This document shows positions 9,316 to 18,324 of a stretch of 64,000 bases of DNA, in pieces; the stretch's first letter is position 1; the number at the start of each line of letters is the position of its first letter. Made by a program: the position numbers and the translations under genes. The stretch spans positions 62,001-126,000 of the forward strand of contig JASGJK010000016.1 of assembly GCA_049840795.1 (NCBI GenBank), in the 5' to 3' direction. The notes beneath the pieces are model-generated. The model was not told the origin of the DNA and did not search any database. It worked only from the letters and a program-made list of their open reading frames with translations. The DNA is from UPXZ01 sp049840795 (GTDB lineage Bacteria > Bacteroidota > Bacteroidia > Bacteroidales > Paludibacteraceae).

Positions 9316-10341
9316 TCAACACAGTAGTTTATCTTCTATTCTTTCCAACTGTTCTATCCTGTCGAGTTTGATATTTTTGGGCAAGTAAGAAGCTACAAAT
9401 GAGTTTTTCGCTATATTAATTATTTCACTTTTGGTCAGTTGTAGGGCTTCTGCCGTTTGAAGGAAATTTTCATTTACATAACCGCCAAAATACGCCGGGT
9501 CATCGGAGTTTATTGTTACTATCAGATGTTTATCTAACATTTTTTTCAACGGATGGTCTTCCAGTTTCTTCACTACTTGAAGTTTTAAATTTGAAAGTGG
9601 ACAAACGGTCAGTGGAATTTTGTTTTCGGCTAAATATTTCACTAATACTTCATCTTCCAGAGAACGTACGCCATGATCTATTCTGCTTACTTTCAGTGTG
9701 TTCAATGCCTCCCAAATGTAATCGGCAGGTCCTTCTTCTCCAGCGTGTGCTACCACGTGAAAGCCAGCAGAGCGTACCTGATCAAATACTTTGGCAAATT
9801 TCATAGGCGGATGACCAACCTCCGACGAATCTAATCCGAAACCAATGATTTTATCTTTAAATGGTAGCGCTTGTCTAAATGTTTCCAAGGCAGAAGCTTC
9901 GTTTAAGTGGCGTAAAAAACATACAATCAGATAAGAACTGATTTTCCACTGCTTTTTGGCATCGATCATCGCCTTGTAAATTCCATTGATAATAGCTTCC
10001 ATTGACACGCCTCGCATAGTGTGAGTCTGCGGATCAACAAAAATTTCAGTATGTACAACATTGTCTTCGGCACACTTGCCAAAATATGCCATTGTTAAGT
10101 CATAAAAATCTTTTTCATATAATAGTGCGCTCGCTCCTTCGTAATAAAGGTCTAAAAACTCTTGTAAGTTGCCAAATTGATATGCTGCGCGAAGCTCCTC
10201 TATGGTGTTAAATTTTGTTTTGATATTGTTCCTTTTAGCCATTTCAAACATCAACTCCGGTTCAAATGAACCTTCTATGTGTAAATGAAGCTCACATTTA
10301 GGGATTTCTTTTAGAAAATGTTGTAATTCTTTTGTTGTCAT
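9316..10341 (-). CDS. Adenine deaminase (type 2) / adenosine deaminase family
   Basis: 341 residues with all zinc-hydrolase landmarks of the adenosine deaminase superfamily: ELHLHIEGSFEPEL near residue 17, VVAHAGEEGPADYIW, RIDHGVRSLED, LTVCPLSNLKLQV and NSDDPAYFGGYV. Several stretches, including FGNLQEFLDLYYEGA, DPQTHTMRGV and GLDSSEVGHPP, look closer to the Aah1/ADE type-2 adenine deaminases of Pseudomonas and yeast than to classical Add. The likely reaction is therefore adenine to hypoxanthine plus ammonia, in purine salvage. Substrate choice cannot be proved from sequence. The gene is monocistronic as far as can be seen. Confidence 0.88.
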   Translation of the reverse strand: MTTKELQHFLKEIPKCELHLHIEGSFEPELMFEMAKRNNIKTKFNTIEELRAAYQFGNLQEFLDLYYEGASALLYEKDFYDLTMAYFGKCAEDNVVHTEIFVDPQTHTMRGVSMEAIINGIYKAMIDAKKQWKISSYLIVCFLRHLNEASALETFRQALPFKDKIIGFGLDSSEVGHPPMKFAKVFDQVRSAGFHVVAHAGEEGPADYIWEALNTLKVSRIDHGVRSLEDEVLVKYLAENKIPLTVCPLSNLKLQVVKKLEDHPLKKMLDKHLIVTINSDDPAYFGGYVNENFLQTAEALQLTKSEIINIAKNSFVASYLPKNIKLDRIEQLERIEDKLLC

Positions 10342-10653
10342 AAAACTCTTTTTTAATTGTGAGAAAAAGTTTATAAAAATACAAAAAAAAATAATACCAA
10401 AAATTAGAACTTTTTTATATATTTTTTTCCAGCGAAGAGTATCACGAAATTACGAATAGCAAAGCATTAAAATATAGATAGATAACATAATATTTGATAC
10501 CGTTTTTTCAAATAAATTATCAAGACGTTGTGATAAATGATATTTTATTTGCTACATATTGATTTTATCTCTTTCTCAATTTTGACTATCTTTGCGGTAT
10601 AAATACTATGAAAGTAAAATATATATAACAATCTAATAATAAAATAATTAAAC
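10342..10653. other. Divergent intergenic region
   Basis: 312 very AT-rich bases between two divergent genes. It contains the -7 box at 10587-10594 for the plus-strand gene. No other structure is seen. Confidence 0.5.
10587..10594 (+). promoter_or_regulatory. Promoter -7 box for DUF4494 gene
   Basis: TATCTTTG fits TAnnTTTG, 59 bases before the ATG at 10654. The nearest TTG is 25 bases upstream, longer than the usual spacer. Confidence 0.5.
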
Positions 10654-11085
10654 ATGCACAATTGGTTTCAATGTAAGATAAAATACGAACGCAACGCCGA
10701 GGACGGTGCTGTGGTTAAAGTAAACGAATCGTATTTAGTGGACGCATTGTCGTTTACCGAAGCCGAAGAAAGGATTAACGAGGAGATGAAGCCTTTCATT
10801 AGTGGAGAATTTTTAGTGTCAGACATCAAAAGAGCTAAAATTGCCGAATTATTCCCTGATGAAAACGGTGATAAATGGTATCGCTGTAAAGTGAATTTTG
10901 TCACTTTAGATGAAGAAAAGGGGGTAGAAAAACGGACAGCGAGTACAATGTTTTCACAAGCAAGTACCCTCAAAGATGCTCTCGAAGTACTTGAAAAAGG
11001 AATGAAAGGGACAATGGCAGATTACGAAATAGCATCCATCGTAGAAACGAATATTATGGATGTATTTGTTTATAAAGCAGAATAA
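10654..11085 (+). CDS. DUF4494 domain-containing protein
   Basis: 143 residues. The start WFQCKIKYERN and the repeated pattern WYRCKVNFVTLDEEKGVEKR, each followed by an acidic helix, are typical of DUF4494, a Bacteroidota-specific soluble protein family with two related halves and no known activity. In Bacteroidales it usually sits next to the yggS gene, as here (204 bases upstream). The frame is complete and acidic, with no signal peptide. Confidence 0.88.
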   Translation: MHNWFQCKIKYERNAEDGAVVKVNESYLVDALSFTEAEERINEEMKPFISGEFLVSDIKRAKIAELFPDENGDKWYRCKVNFVTLDEEKGVEKRTASTMFSQASTLKDALEVLEKGMKGTMADYEIASIVETNIMDVFVYKAE

Positions 11086-11289
11086 ACCCATATTTTGTGC
11101 CTCTTGTCGTGACTTTACTCCTAACGGTAACGTAATCATAAACTTTATTTTAAAGTATAATGTTAATTGTGTTGTTCTTACTAATGTTTGAAATATAAAA
11201 CGAGCACGACAGATAAACTTTTACATACAGGAATGTGTTTACGTGTGAGTTCCATCTGACAACTAAAAAGAAATAAATGATTTTTTTTT

Positions 11290-11961
11290 ATGATGACAAT
11301 TACTGAAAAGAATATATTGGATATTAGAAAGTATCTCCCCGCGAATGTGACGTTGGTTTGTGTGTCGAAATTTCATTCGGAAAGTACAATTTTAGAAGCG
11401 TATCAGACAGGTGAAAGAATTTTTGGCGAAAGTCGTGTACAGGAACTTACCCTAAAACAACAGAATCTTCCTGACGATATTCGTTGGCACTTTATAGGAC
11501 ATTTGCAAACCAACAAAATAAAGTTTATTATCAATTTTGTAGAACTTATTCACGGAGTAGATAGTTTTAAACTATTGAAAGAAATTGATAATCAGGCGAA
11601 AAAAAATAACAGGAAAGTGAAGTGCTTATTGCAAATTCATATTGCTCGGGAAGAATCCAAATTTGGTTTTTCTGATGAAGAAGTACGTGAGATGCTTGCT
11701 TCTGCCGAATTTACACAGCTTCAGCATATACAGATAGCCGGTCTGATGGGAATGGCAACTTTGACCGAGGATAAAAATCAGATTAGAAACGAATTTAGAC
11801 AACTAAAAATGCTTTTTGATCAGTTAAAAATGGATATTTTTTCTCAAAATGAATCATTCACAGAACTTTCGATGGGGATGTCCGATGATTATACGATTGC
11901 CATCGAAGAAGGTAGTACGATGGTTCGTGTTGGTAGCGCTATATTTGGTAATCGCGATTAA
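11290..11961 (+). CDS. yggS: YggS-family pyridoxal-phosphate homeostasis protein
   Basis: 223 residues, the size of the PLPBP/PROSC family. The PLP lysine lies in VTLVCVSKFH (about residue 27). Family motifs FGESRVQEL, WHFIGHLQTNKIK, IHGVDS, and SMGMSDDYTIAIEEGSTMVR with the phosphate-binding loop near the C-terminus are all present. It binds PLP without catalysing a reaction and buffers the free cofactor pool. Two adjacent ATGs (11290, 11293) are possible starts. The family often lies next to cell division or proline genes, but here the neighbour is DUF4494. Confidence 0.95.
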   Translation: MMTITEKNILDIRKYLPANVTLVCVSKFHSESTILEAYQTGERIFGESRVQELTLKQQNLPDDIRWHFIGHLQTNKIKFIINFVELIHGVDSFKLLKEIDNQAKKNNRKVKCLLQIHIAREESKFGFSDEEVREMLASAEFTQLQHIQIAGLMGMATLTEDKNQIRNEFRQLKMLFDQLKMDIFSQNESFTELSMGMSDDYTIAIEEGSTMVRVGSAIFGNRD

Positions 11962-12045
11962 GTATTACAGATTAAATACAATTGCTTGCTTATCAATGTA
12001 AAATAATGTGTAAAACCTCAGTTTTAAGAGGATAAAATGTGAAAA

Positions 12046-13176
12046 ATGGATTATTTAAAAATACCTTCGCCCTGCTATGTGTTAGACGAGCAGGCATTTC
12101 GTAATAATTTAGAACTCATAAAATCAGTAAAGGAACGTGCCGGAGTTGAAATTATTCTGGCTTTTAAAGCCTTTGCTATGTGGTCTGTATTTCCTATTGT
12201 TCGAGAATATATTGCGTATAGTACGGCAAGTTCATTGTCAGAAGCTCGTTTAGCCTACGAAGAAATGAAAAACAAGGCACACACCTATGCGCCGGCGTAT
12301 TCCGAAACTGAATTTCAGGAAATAATGGATTTGAGCAGTCATATTACATTTAATTCATTAACACAATTTGAGAAATTTTATCCGCAAACGATTGAAAAAA
12401 AAATCTTTTGCGGTCTTCGTATCAATCCTGAATTTTCGGATGTTGAAACCGATTTGTACAATCCGTGTGCGCCGGGTTCGCGATTAGGCATTGTAGCAGG
12501 CTTGTTGGGCGAAAAGCTTCCCGAAGGAGTAGAAGGACTTCATTTTCATACACTTTGTGAATCTAATTCGTTTGATTTAGAAAAAACGTTGCTGGTTGTC
12601 GAGCAAAAGTTCGGCAAATATTTCTCTCAAATAAAATGGCTGAATATGGGTGGTGGTCATTTAATGACACGTACGGGTTACAACGTAGAGCATTTGATTC
12701 AAGTGTTGAAAAGTTTTCAAGCAAAATATCCTCATCTTCAGCTGATATTAGAGCCTGGTAGCGCTTTTGCTTGGCACACAGGTGTATTGGTATCTGATGT
12801 GCTGGATATAGTCGAAAATAAAGGGATTAAAACTGCTATACTGAATGTTTCATTTGCGTGTCATATGCCTGATTGTCTCGAAATGCCGTATAAGCCAGCC
12901 ATTGTGGGTGCCACCGATGCAATAACGGGAAAACCAACGTATCGAATGGGCGGGAATAGTTGTCTTTCAGGAGATTTCTATGGTGATTGGTCATTTGATA
13001 AAGCTTTGAAAGTGGGTGATAAAATAGTTTTTGAAGATATGATTCATTACACAATGGTTAAAACCACGATGTTTAACGGTGTTTCGCATCCAAGTATCGG
13101 AATCTGGACTGCCGATAACGAGTTTAAGTTAATTCGCAAATTCGGATACGAAGATTATAAAGAGAAAATATCGTAA
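12046..13176 (+). CDS. nspC: Carboxynorspermidine/carboxyspermidine decarboxylase
   Basis: 376 residues of the alanine-racemase-fold PLP decarboxylase group. The PLP lysine is in ILAFKAFAMWSVF (about residue 42). The NspC-specific features follow: STASSLSEARL, GLRINPEFSDVETDLYNPC, GSRLGI, LNMGGGHLMTR and the cysteine loop MGGNSCLSGDF. It removes the carboxyl group of carboxyspermidine or carboxynorspermidine, the last step of the alternative polyamine pathway found in gut Bacteroidales. The partner dehydrogenase/synthase is the next gene (13484), behind its own promoter. Confidence 0.95.
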   Translation: MDYLKIPSPCYVLDEQAFRNNLELIKSVKERAGVEIILAFKAFAMWSVFPIVREYIAYSTASSLSEARLAYEEMKNKAHTYAPAYSETEFQEIMDLSSHITFNSLTQFEKFYPQTIEKKIFCGLRINPEFSDVETDLYNPCAPGSRLGIVAGLLGEKLPEGVEGLHFHTLCESNSFDLEKTLLVVEQKFGKYFSQIKWLNMGGGHLMTRTGYNVEHLIQVLKSFQAKYPHLQLILEPGSAFAWHTGVLVSDVLDIVENKGIKTAILNVSFACHMPDCLEMPYKPAIVGATDAITGKPTYRMGGNSCLSGDFYGDWSFDKALKVGDKIVFEDMIHYTMVKTTMFNGVSHPSIGIWTADNEFKLIRKFGYEDYKEKIS

Positions 13177-13483
13177 AGAAATAAATATTCAAAAACAAAC
13201 TATTTTATATTTTTCAAAGTTTGGCGCCATAAATTTTTTTACCGTAAAGGTCGGATTTGCGACAAACATCTTGCCAGAAGGGATCTTCGAAACTTTATAG
13301 GTAGCTGTTGTATAAATAATGTGGAAATTTGTAATTTGAAAATAAAAAGTTGTAGTCTAATCTTCCATAATTTCGTGATAATTTTTTGGAGTGTATTGTT
13401 AAAAGGCTTACATTTGTAACGAAAAAATAATTGGAATGGAACTTATATTTCTATTCTCAATTTGTAAATAATTTAAACATAAA
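13177..13483. other. Intergenic region with promoter
   Basis: 307 bases between nspC and the carboxynorspermidine synthase gene. The only clear element is the promoter at 13385-13416. The rest is AT-rich without recognisable genes. Confidence 0.5.
13385..13416 (+). promoter_or_regulatory. Bacteroidota-type promoter for carboxynorspermidine synthase
   Basis: -33 TTTG (13385-13388), a 20-base spacer and a perfect -7 TACATTTG (13409-13416), 67 bases before the ATG at 13484. This is the canonical spacing for the primary sigma factor of Bacteroides. Confidence 0.75.
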
Positions 13484-14686
13484 ATGGGAAAAGTATTAAT
13501 TATTGGTGCCGGTGGGGTAGGGACGGTTGTTGTTCATAAAGTAGCTCAGAATCCGGATGTGTTTACTGAAATTATGCTGGCAAGCCGTACAAAGTCAAAG
13601 TGTGATGCCATTGCTGATGATGTTAAAAAGCGGTACAATCTGGAGATCCAAACCGCCCAAGTAGATGCTGACAATGTAGCCGATTTAGCTACGTTGATGA
13701 AAACATTTAAACCTGAGATTGTGATTAACGTTGCGTTACCTTATCAAGATCTAACAATAATGGATGCTTGTTTGGAGTGTGGCGTAAATTATTTAGATAC
13801 GGCTAATTACGAACCCATTGACGAGGCAAAATTTGAATATAAGTGGCAATGGGCATATAAAGATAAATTTAAGAAAGCGGGACTTACAGCCATACTCGGT
13901 TGTGGTTTTGATCCGGGAGTAACCAGCGTTTTTACGGCGTATGCAGTGAAGCATCATTTTGATGAAATTCATTATTTAGACATTGTAGATTGCAATGCCG
14001 GTGATCACGGTAAAGCTTTTGCCACCAATTTTAATCCGGAAATAAATATCCGAGAAGTAACTCAAAAAGGAAAATATTGGGAAAATGGAAAATGGGTTGA
14101 GACAGAACCTCATCAAATTCACAAACCACTGAACTATCCTGAAATAGGTTCAAAAGAATCGTATGTGATTTATCACGAAGAATTGGAATCGTTGGTTAAA
14201 AATTTTCCATCAATCAAACGCGCTCGTTTTTGGATGACATTTGGCCAAGAATATTTGACCCATTTGCGTGTGATTCAAAATATTGGTATGGCGCGTATTG
14301 ATGAAGTGGAATACAATGGGCAAAAAATAGTTCCTATTCAGTTTCTGAAAGCTGTTTTGCCAAATCCCGGCGATTTAGGTGAAAACTATAAAGGTAAAAC
14401 GTCCATAGGTTGCCGTATCAAGGGTTTCAAAGAGGGAAAAGTAAAAACCTACTATATTTACAACAATTGCAGCCATGAAGCAGCTTATCAAGAAACCGGC
14501 ACACAAGCCGTAAGTTATACCACCGGTGTACCGGCTATGATTGGCGCTATGATGTTTCTCAAAGGTGAGTGGGTGCGTCCGGGTGTATATAATGTTGAGG
14601 AATTTAATCCGGATCCTTTCATGGAGCAACTCAACAAACAAGGACTCCCTTGGAAAGAGCTTCATGAAGTGGATTTAGAATTGTAA
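13484..14686 (+). CDS. Carboxynorspermidine synthase (saccharopine dehydrogenase family)
   Basis: 400 residues. The Rossmann fold starts at residue 4 with VLIIGAGGVGTVVVHKVA, and the saccharopine-dehydrogenase-like catalytic part includes NVALPYQDLTIMDACLECGV, LGCGFDPGVTSVF and SCHEAAYQETG-like C-terminal motifs (NNCSHEAAYQETGTQAVSY). It condenses aspartate semialdehyde with putrescine or diaminopropane, using NADPH, to make carboxyspermidine or carboxynorspermidine, which NspC decarboxylates. It is also sometimes annotated 'saccharopine dehydrogenase', but the neighbouring nspC decides the role. The frame is intact and followed by a strong terminator. Confidence 0.93.
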   Translation: MGKVLIIGAGGVGTVVVHKVAQNPDVFTEIMLASRTKSKCDAIADDVKKRYNLEIQTAQVDADNVADLATLMKTFKPEIVINVALPYQDLTIMDACLECGVNYLDTANYEPIDEAKFEYKWQWAYKDKFKKAGLTAILGCGFDPGVTSVFTAYAVKHHFDEIHYLDIVDCNAGDHGKAFATNFNPEINIREVTQKGKYWENGKWVETEPHQIHKPLNYPEIGSKESYVIYHEELESLVKNFPSIKRARFWMTFGQEYLTHLRVIQNIGMARIDEVEYNGQKIVPIQFLKAVLPNPGDLGENYKGKTSIGCRIKGFKEGKVKTYYIYNNCSHEAAYQETGTQAVSYTTGVPAMIGAMMFLKGEWVRPGVYNVEEFNPDPFMEQLNKQGLPWKELHEVDLEL

Positions 14687-14707
14687 CTATTATAAATCAA
14701 TAAGTTA

Positions 14708-14742
14708 TAAAAAGCGAAGATTCTTACTTTCTTCGCTTTTTT
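14708..14742 (+). terminator. Rho-independent terminator after carboxynorspermidine synthase
   Basis: A-rich arm aaaagcgaaga and tcttcgctttttt with a 9-base loop, ending in a T run. Confidence 0.8.
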
Positions 14743-14805
14743 GTATTCACTTCATCTTGTTTTTTGTATCAAAAAATCCGTATGGGAAGAAATGCAAAAA
14801 AGTTG

Positions 14806-14813
14806 TACCTTTG
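14806..14813 (+). promoter_or_regulatory. Promoter -7 box for coaA
   Basis: TACCTTTG fits TAnnTTTG, 23 bases before ATG 14837. A frame exists upstream of this box to 14741, but the promoter position supports the later start. Confidence 0.55.
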
Positions 14814-14836
14814 TACCGTTTATAGAGCAAATTATT

Positions 14837-15793
14837 ATGTCTAAAAAGGTATATGACGCAACATTCTCTCCTTTTCGCAGTTTTTCGCGGGAGGAATGGA
14901 GTAAGTTGGAAGAACACCCGATGTTTCCCGTATCCGATATTGATCTGACGGCATTACAAGCACTGAATGAGCCGCTTACAATCGAAGAAATGGAGCAGAT
15001 TTATATGCCGATGGTGCGTTTTCTTCAAATTAACGTAACTCATTATCGACGTTTGCATTCGGAGCGTGACGAGTTTTTCAGGCGTCCGAGTCATCGCGTT
15101 CCATACATTATTGGTATAGCGGGAAGTGTGGCTGCCGGTAAAAGTACTACGGCGCGCGTATTGCAGAAATTGCTTTCGATGACACCCGAAAAACCAAATG
15201 TAGCATTAGTAACCACTGATGGTTTTTTATATCCTAATAAAGAATTGGAGCGGCGCGATATTTTTAATCGAAAAGGATTTCCTGAAAGTTACGATGCAAA
15301 AAAGTTGATGGCATTTCTTTCGTCTGCCAAATCAGGAAAAAAAATGCTCGAAGCTCCTGTTTATTCGCATTTGTATTATGATGTGATACCTGATGAAATA
15401 CAAGCGATAAAAGAGCCGGATATTCTTATTATTGAGGGAATAAATGTGTTACAAGTAAACTCCAGTCGTTTGCTTCAAAAAAGACGTGTTTTCGTTTCCG
15501 ATTTTTTTGATTTTTCCATTTATGTTGATGCAGCCGAGAGCGATTTGAGAGTTTGGTTTTTGGAACGATTTCTGTCGTTACAAAAAACAGCTTTTCAAAA
15601 TTCTGAATCGTATTTTCATCGGTATGCTAATCTTACCAAAAAAGAAACCATCGAATTTGCCACTACGGTATGGGACGAAATCAATCTCCCTAATCTACAA
15701 CAGAATATCTTACCTACCCGTTTTCGTGCCGATTTAATTCTTGAAAAAGGAAAAGCACATTCGGTAAGAGGAGTGAGAATTAGAAAGATATGA
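14837..15793 (+). CDS. coaA: Pantothenate kinase, type I
   Basis: 318 residues from ATG 14837, the normal length for CoaA; the longer frame from 14741 adds 32 residues with no family resemblance and would start upstream of the promoter box. The protein opens MSKKVYDATFSPFRSFSREE. The P-loop is IAGSVAAGKSTTARVL, followed by VTTDGFLYPN, RKGFPESYD and EGINVLQV, all CoaA hallmarks. It phosphorylates pantothenate with ATP, the first and regulated step of coenzyme A synthesis. The C-terminus LILEKGKAHSVRGVRIRKI is the typical family end. Confidence 0.95.
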   Translation: MSKKVYDATFSPFRSFSREEWSKLEEHPMFPVSDIDLTALQALNEPLTIEEMEQIYMPMVRFLQINVTHYRRLHSERDEFFRRPSHRVPYIIGIAGSVAAGKSTTARVLQKLLSMTPEKPNVALVTTDGFLYPNKELERRDIFNRKGFPESYDAKKLMAFLSSAKSGKKMLEAPVYSHLYYDVIPDEIQAIKEPDILIIEGINVLQVNSSRLLQKRRVFVSDFFDFSIYVDAAESDLRVWFLERFLSLQKTAFQNSESYFHRYANLTKKETIEFATTVWDEINLPNLQQNILPTRFRADLILEKGKAHSVRGVRIRKI

Positions 15794-16479
15794 TAAGAGT
15801 CTGAAACAATACATTCTTAACTATTGGTGTATTGATACGATAATCGATAGCATTTTTGACCATATATTTCAGTTATATTTATTTCTCCGGCTTTTGTTCG
15901 ATAAGAAGTAAATCCGATGTTTTTAGCTTTTCATTCAATCATTTTTTTAGCATAGGAATGTCTTCTTGCCTTTTGTTTTTCAGTTGATAAATCAGCACTG
16001 TTTTAACCTTTAAACTATCTGTATTTTGATTTATTATATGTTGTCCGATAGAGATGTTTTCCAGGTTAGTAAATATAAGATATTGATCTCTTTTATCAAT
16101 TCTTTATTATCAAATTTATAAAAATTTGATTCTTCTCTGAGATTTTTTATTAAAATGTCTTTTTCAGTAATAACACTGTACTGATGACCAATCTCCTGTA
16201 GTATTTCGCTTTTAAAATCTTTGGTATCTTGTTTTATATCTAATTGAGTATTCTTGATACCATATCGAGTTAGTTAATCATTTTATATTCCGATTTTGTT
16301 GGGAGTAAATTTTTGGGTAAATAATGCAATTTCTATTTTTTGGGTCTTTTGTAATAAGCAATATGTTTGAATATTACGGTATATCCGTTTTGAATAAATT
16401 TTTGTGTGAATTTTTTCTTGTTGAATAGGTTGTAAGCCAAATAGAAACTTGGAACAATCATTACGAGAATAATAACCGT
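15794..16479. other. Decayed intergenic region
   Basis: About 690 bases without an intact gene. It contains a broken minus-strand coding remnant (15879-16262, listed separately) and nothing else I can identify. Confidence 0.5.
15879..16262 (-). pseudogene. Remnant of an unrecognised protein
   Basis: On the minus strand, coding-like sequence is split between frames. One piece reads IKNTQLDIKQDTKDFKSEIL and ELIKEINILY. After a frame change it continues as ENISIGQHIINQNTDSLKVK, QLKNKRQEDIPMLKK, a TGA, and LNEKLKTSDLLLIEQKPEK to a TAA at 15881. Lysine/glutamate-rich composition and codon-like periodicity suggest a real former gene whose C-terminal half alternates strands and helices. I do not recognise the family and the N-terminus is not found. 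Confidence 0.35.
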
Positions 16480-16840
16480 AATTCCATTGTCATTGGCGCT
16501 CTTGCTTTCTACGAAATTATCGGGGTCAGTACGCTGGTCTTTATCGTCATCTATACCGCATCCTTTATGATGTCCTGGGGGCCCATCTGCTGGGTGCTCA
16601 TTTCTGAAATCTTCCCGAACACCATTCGGGGAAAGGCGATAGCTATTGCCGTTGCCGCACAATGGATCAGCAACTTCATTGTATCCGCAACCTTCCCTGC
16701 GCTGGAAAGTTTCGGCATGACCTTCACCTACTCTCTGTACGGAGTAATGAGCGTGTTATCCGCCATATTCGTACTGGAAAATGGTGCCTGAAACCAAAGG
16801 AAAAACATTGGAAGATATGTCGAGATTGTGGAGAAAATAG
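16480..16840 (+). pseudogene. 3' remnant of a XylE-like sugar:proton symporter
   Basis: The plus frame reads LAFYEIIGVSTLVFIVIYTA, then FMMSWGPICWVLISEIFPN and IRGKAIAIAVAAQWISNFIV, closely matching the last third of E. coli XylE (MSWGPVCWVL, LSEIFPNAIRGK, AVAAQW). At about 16773 one extra base breaks the frame. The next frame restores the typical end WKMVPETKGKTLEDMSRLW before TAG at 16840. Everything upstream of about 16480, including ten or so membrane segments, is missing. It is a truncated major-facilitator gene next to a uronate operon, so it may once have served sugar or uronate uptake. A hairpin terminator follows. Confidence 0.8.
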
Positions 16841-16868
16841 CACATTTACATTGAGGCGCTTAAAGGAG

Positions 16869-16900
16869 TCAGGACTTGAAACGTCCTGATTCTTTTTATT
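16869..16900 (+). terminator. Terminator after the symporter remnant
   Basis: Arms tcaggac (16869-16875) and gtcctga (16883-16889), followed by ttctttttatttt. Confidence 0.7.
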
Positions 16901-17024
16901 TTAAATGTGAAATTCGGGAAAAAGAAAAAACGGGATAATTCCCCGAAACGATGATGACGTGTGATAAATAGTTTTTTTTAAGGTGATATATCGTTTTTAT
17001 GGAAAATTGTTGGAGAAAATATCC

Positions 17025-17032
17025 TAAATTTG
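17025..17032 (+). promoter_or_regulatory. Promoter -7 box of the uronate operon
   Basis: TAAATTTG fits TAnnTTTG, 30 bases before the ATG at 17063. No other promoter-like box is seen before uxaC, so the five genes to 23099 are probably one transcript. Confidence 0.5.
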
Positions 17033-17062
17033 TTGAGTAAGATTAAATCTGATTCCATAAAT

Positions 17063-18279
17063 ATGCGCAAACATCAAATTTCAATTCTGATATCTTTACT
17101 GTGTTTGTCCGTGTCGTTTTCCAATGCGCAAAGCGTACAGGTGAAAAATAATTCGGGTAAATTACTTAAAGATTACACCGTAGAAATTCCTCTGCAAAAG
17201 GTCAAATGGACGTTTGGGGAATTACGTGGCTGTTTCACCCGAAGGAGAAAAACTTCCGGTAGAAATCGTCTCGGATATGCAGGGAAATCAAAAAGTCGTT
17301 TTTCCTGTTGCTACCCTGCCTGCAAACGTGTCAATCAAATATTCCATCCAAAAAGGTCTTGCCGAAGCGTATCCAAAACGCACGTATGCCGAAATTTCTC
17401 ACAAGATTGGCGGAAAATTTGTCGGGAAAAATTACGAAGAGAGTTCTCGTTGGATTAAAACCAACTATTTACGCAAACCCGATGAAATATTCCGACCATT
17501 CTTACTATATAAAATATGAAGGACCGGGCTGGGAGAGTGATAAAGTGGCTTTTCGATATTATCTTGACTGGCGCAACGGAATTGACGTTTTTGGCAAAAA
17601 AACACCGGGAATTGTGTTGCCTGCGGTGGGTGTGGAAGATTATGAAAAATACCACCATTTGGCTGATTGGGGAATGGACAATATGAAAGTGGGAAAATCG
17701 CTTGGGTTGGGCTCCATCGCCGTATGGAACGGCACAAAGGCGGTGCGTGTGGAAAAAACCGACAGCATTGTAGCTTATGTAAAAGCGGATGGCAAAATTC
17801 GCTCGCAAGTGGCTACCACGTATTACGGTTGGGATGCAAACGGCGTAAAATGTAACTTAAATTCGCTCATTTCAATTGATGCCGGGAGCCGTGCTTCACA
17901 TATAGAACTAAAAACGGATAAAAACATCCCGAATTTTGCGACGGGAATTTTTAAAGATAAAAATGGAGAATTAATTCGTCCTGAAAAAAGTAATGGAGAA
18001 TGGTCATACATCGCCACTTTCGGGAAACAAAGTTTGAACGGCGATTTGCAAGGTTTGGCTATATTTTATCGTACAAAACAATTACAAAAAATAACGGAAG
18101 ACGAACTTAATCATGTAATTTTACTTACTCCCGAAAACGGTTATGTGGATTATTATGTTATGTCAACCTGGGAACTCGATTGGGAACCGGTAGCGGATAA
18201 AATTACGTTACAGAAATGTATTGAGGAAGTGTTGAATAGATTAAATAATCCGGCTGCGGTAACGTTTAAAAACAAGTAA
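17063..18279 (+). pseudogene. DUF4861 family protein, exported (two frameshifts)
   Basis: The start MRKHQISILISLLCLSVSFS is a signal peptide. The product continues over three frames: to about 17215, then GNYVAVSPEGEKLPVEIVSD to about 17475, then NPMKYSDHSYYIKYEGPGWE and on to the stop at 18279. Joined length is about 405 residues, normal for DUF4861. Signature stretches include SYYIKYEGPGWESDKVAFRY, YLDWRNGIDVFGKKTPG and ADWGMDNMKVGKSLGLGSIA. The family is found in Bacteroidota pectin, alginate and ulvan loci and is thought to act on uronate-containing oligosaccharides in the periplasm, but the activity is not established. Both breaks are single extra bases at homopolymers, so the gene may be intact in the cell. 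Confidence 0.82.
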
Positions 18280-18324
18280 TTATAAAACTCAAAATAGAAA
18301 TAACAATACATCAAATATATTATC

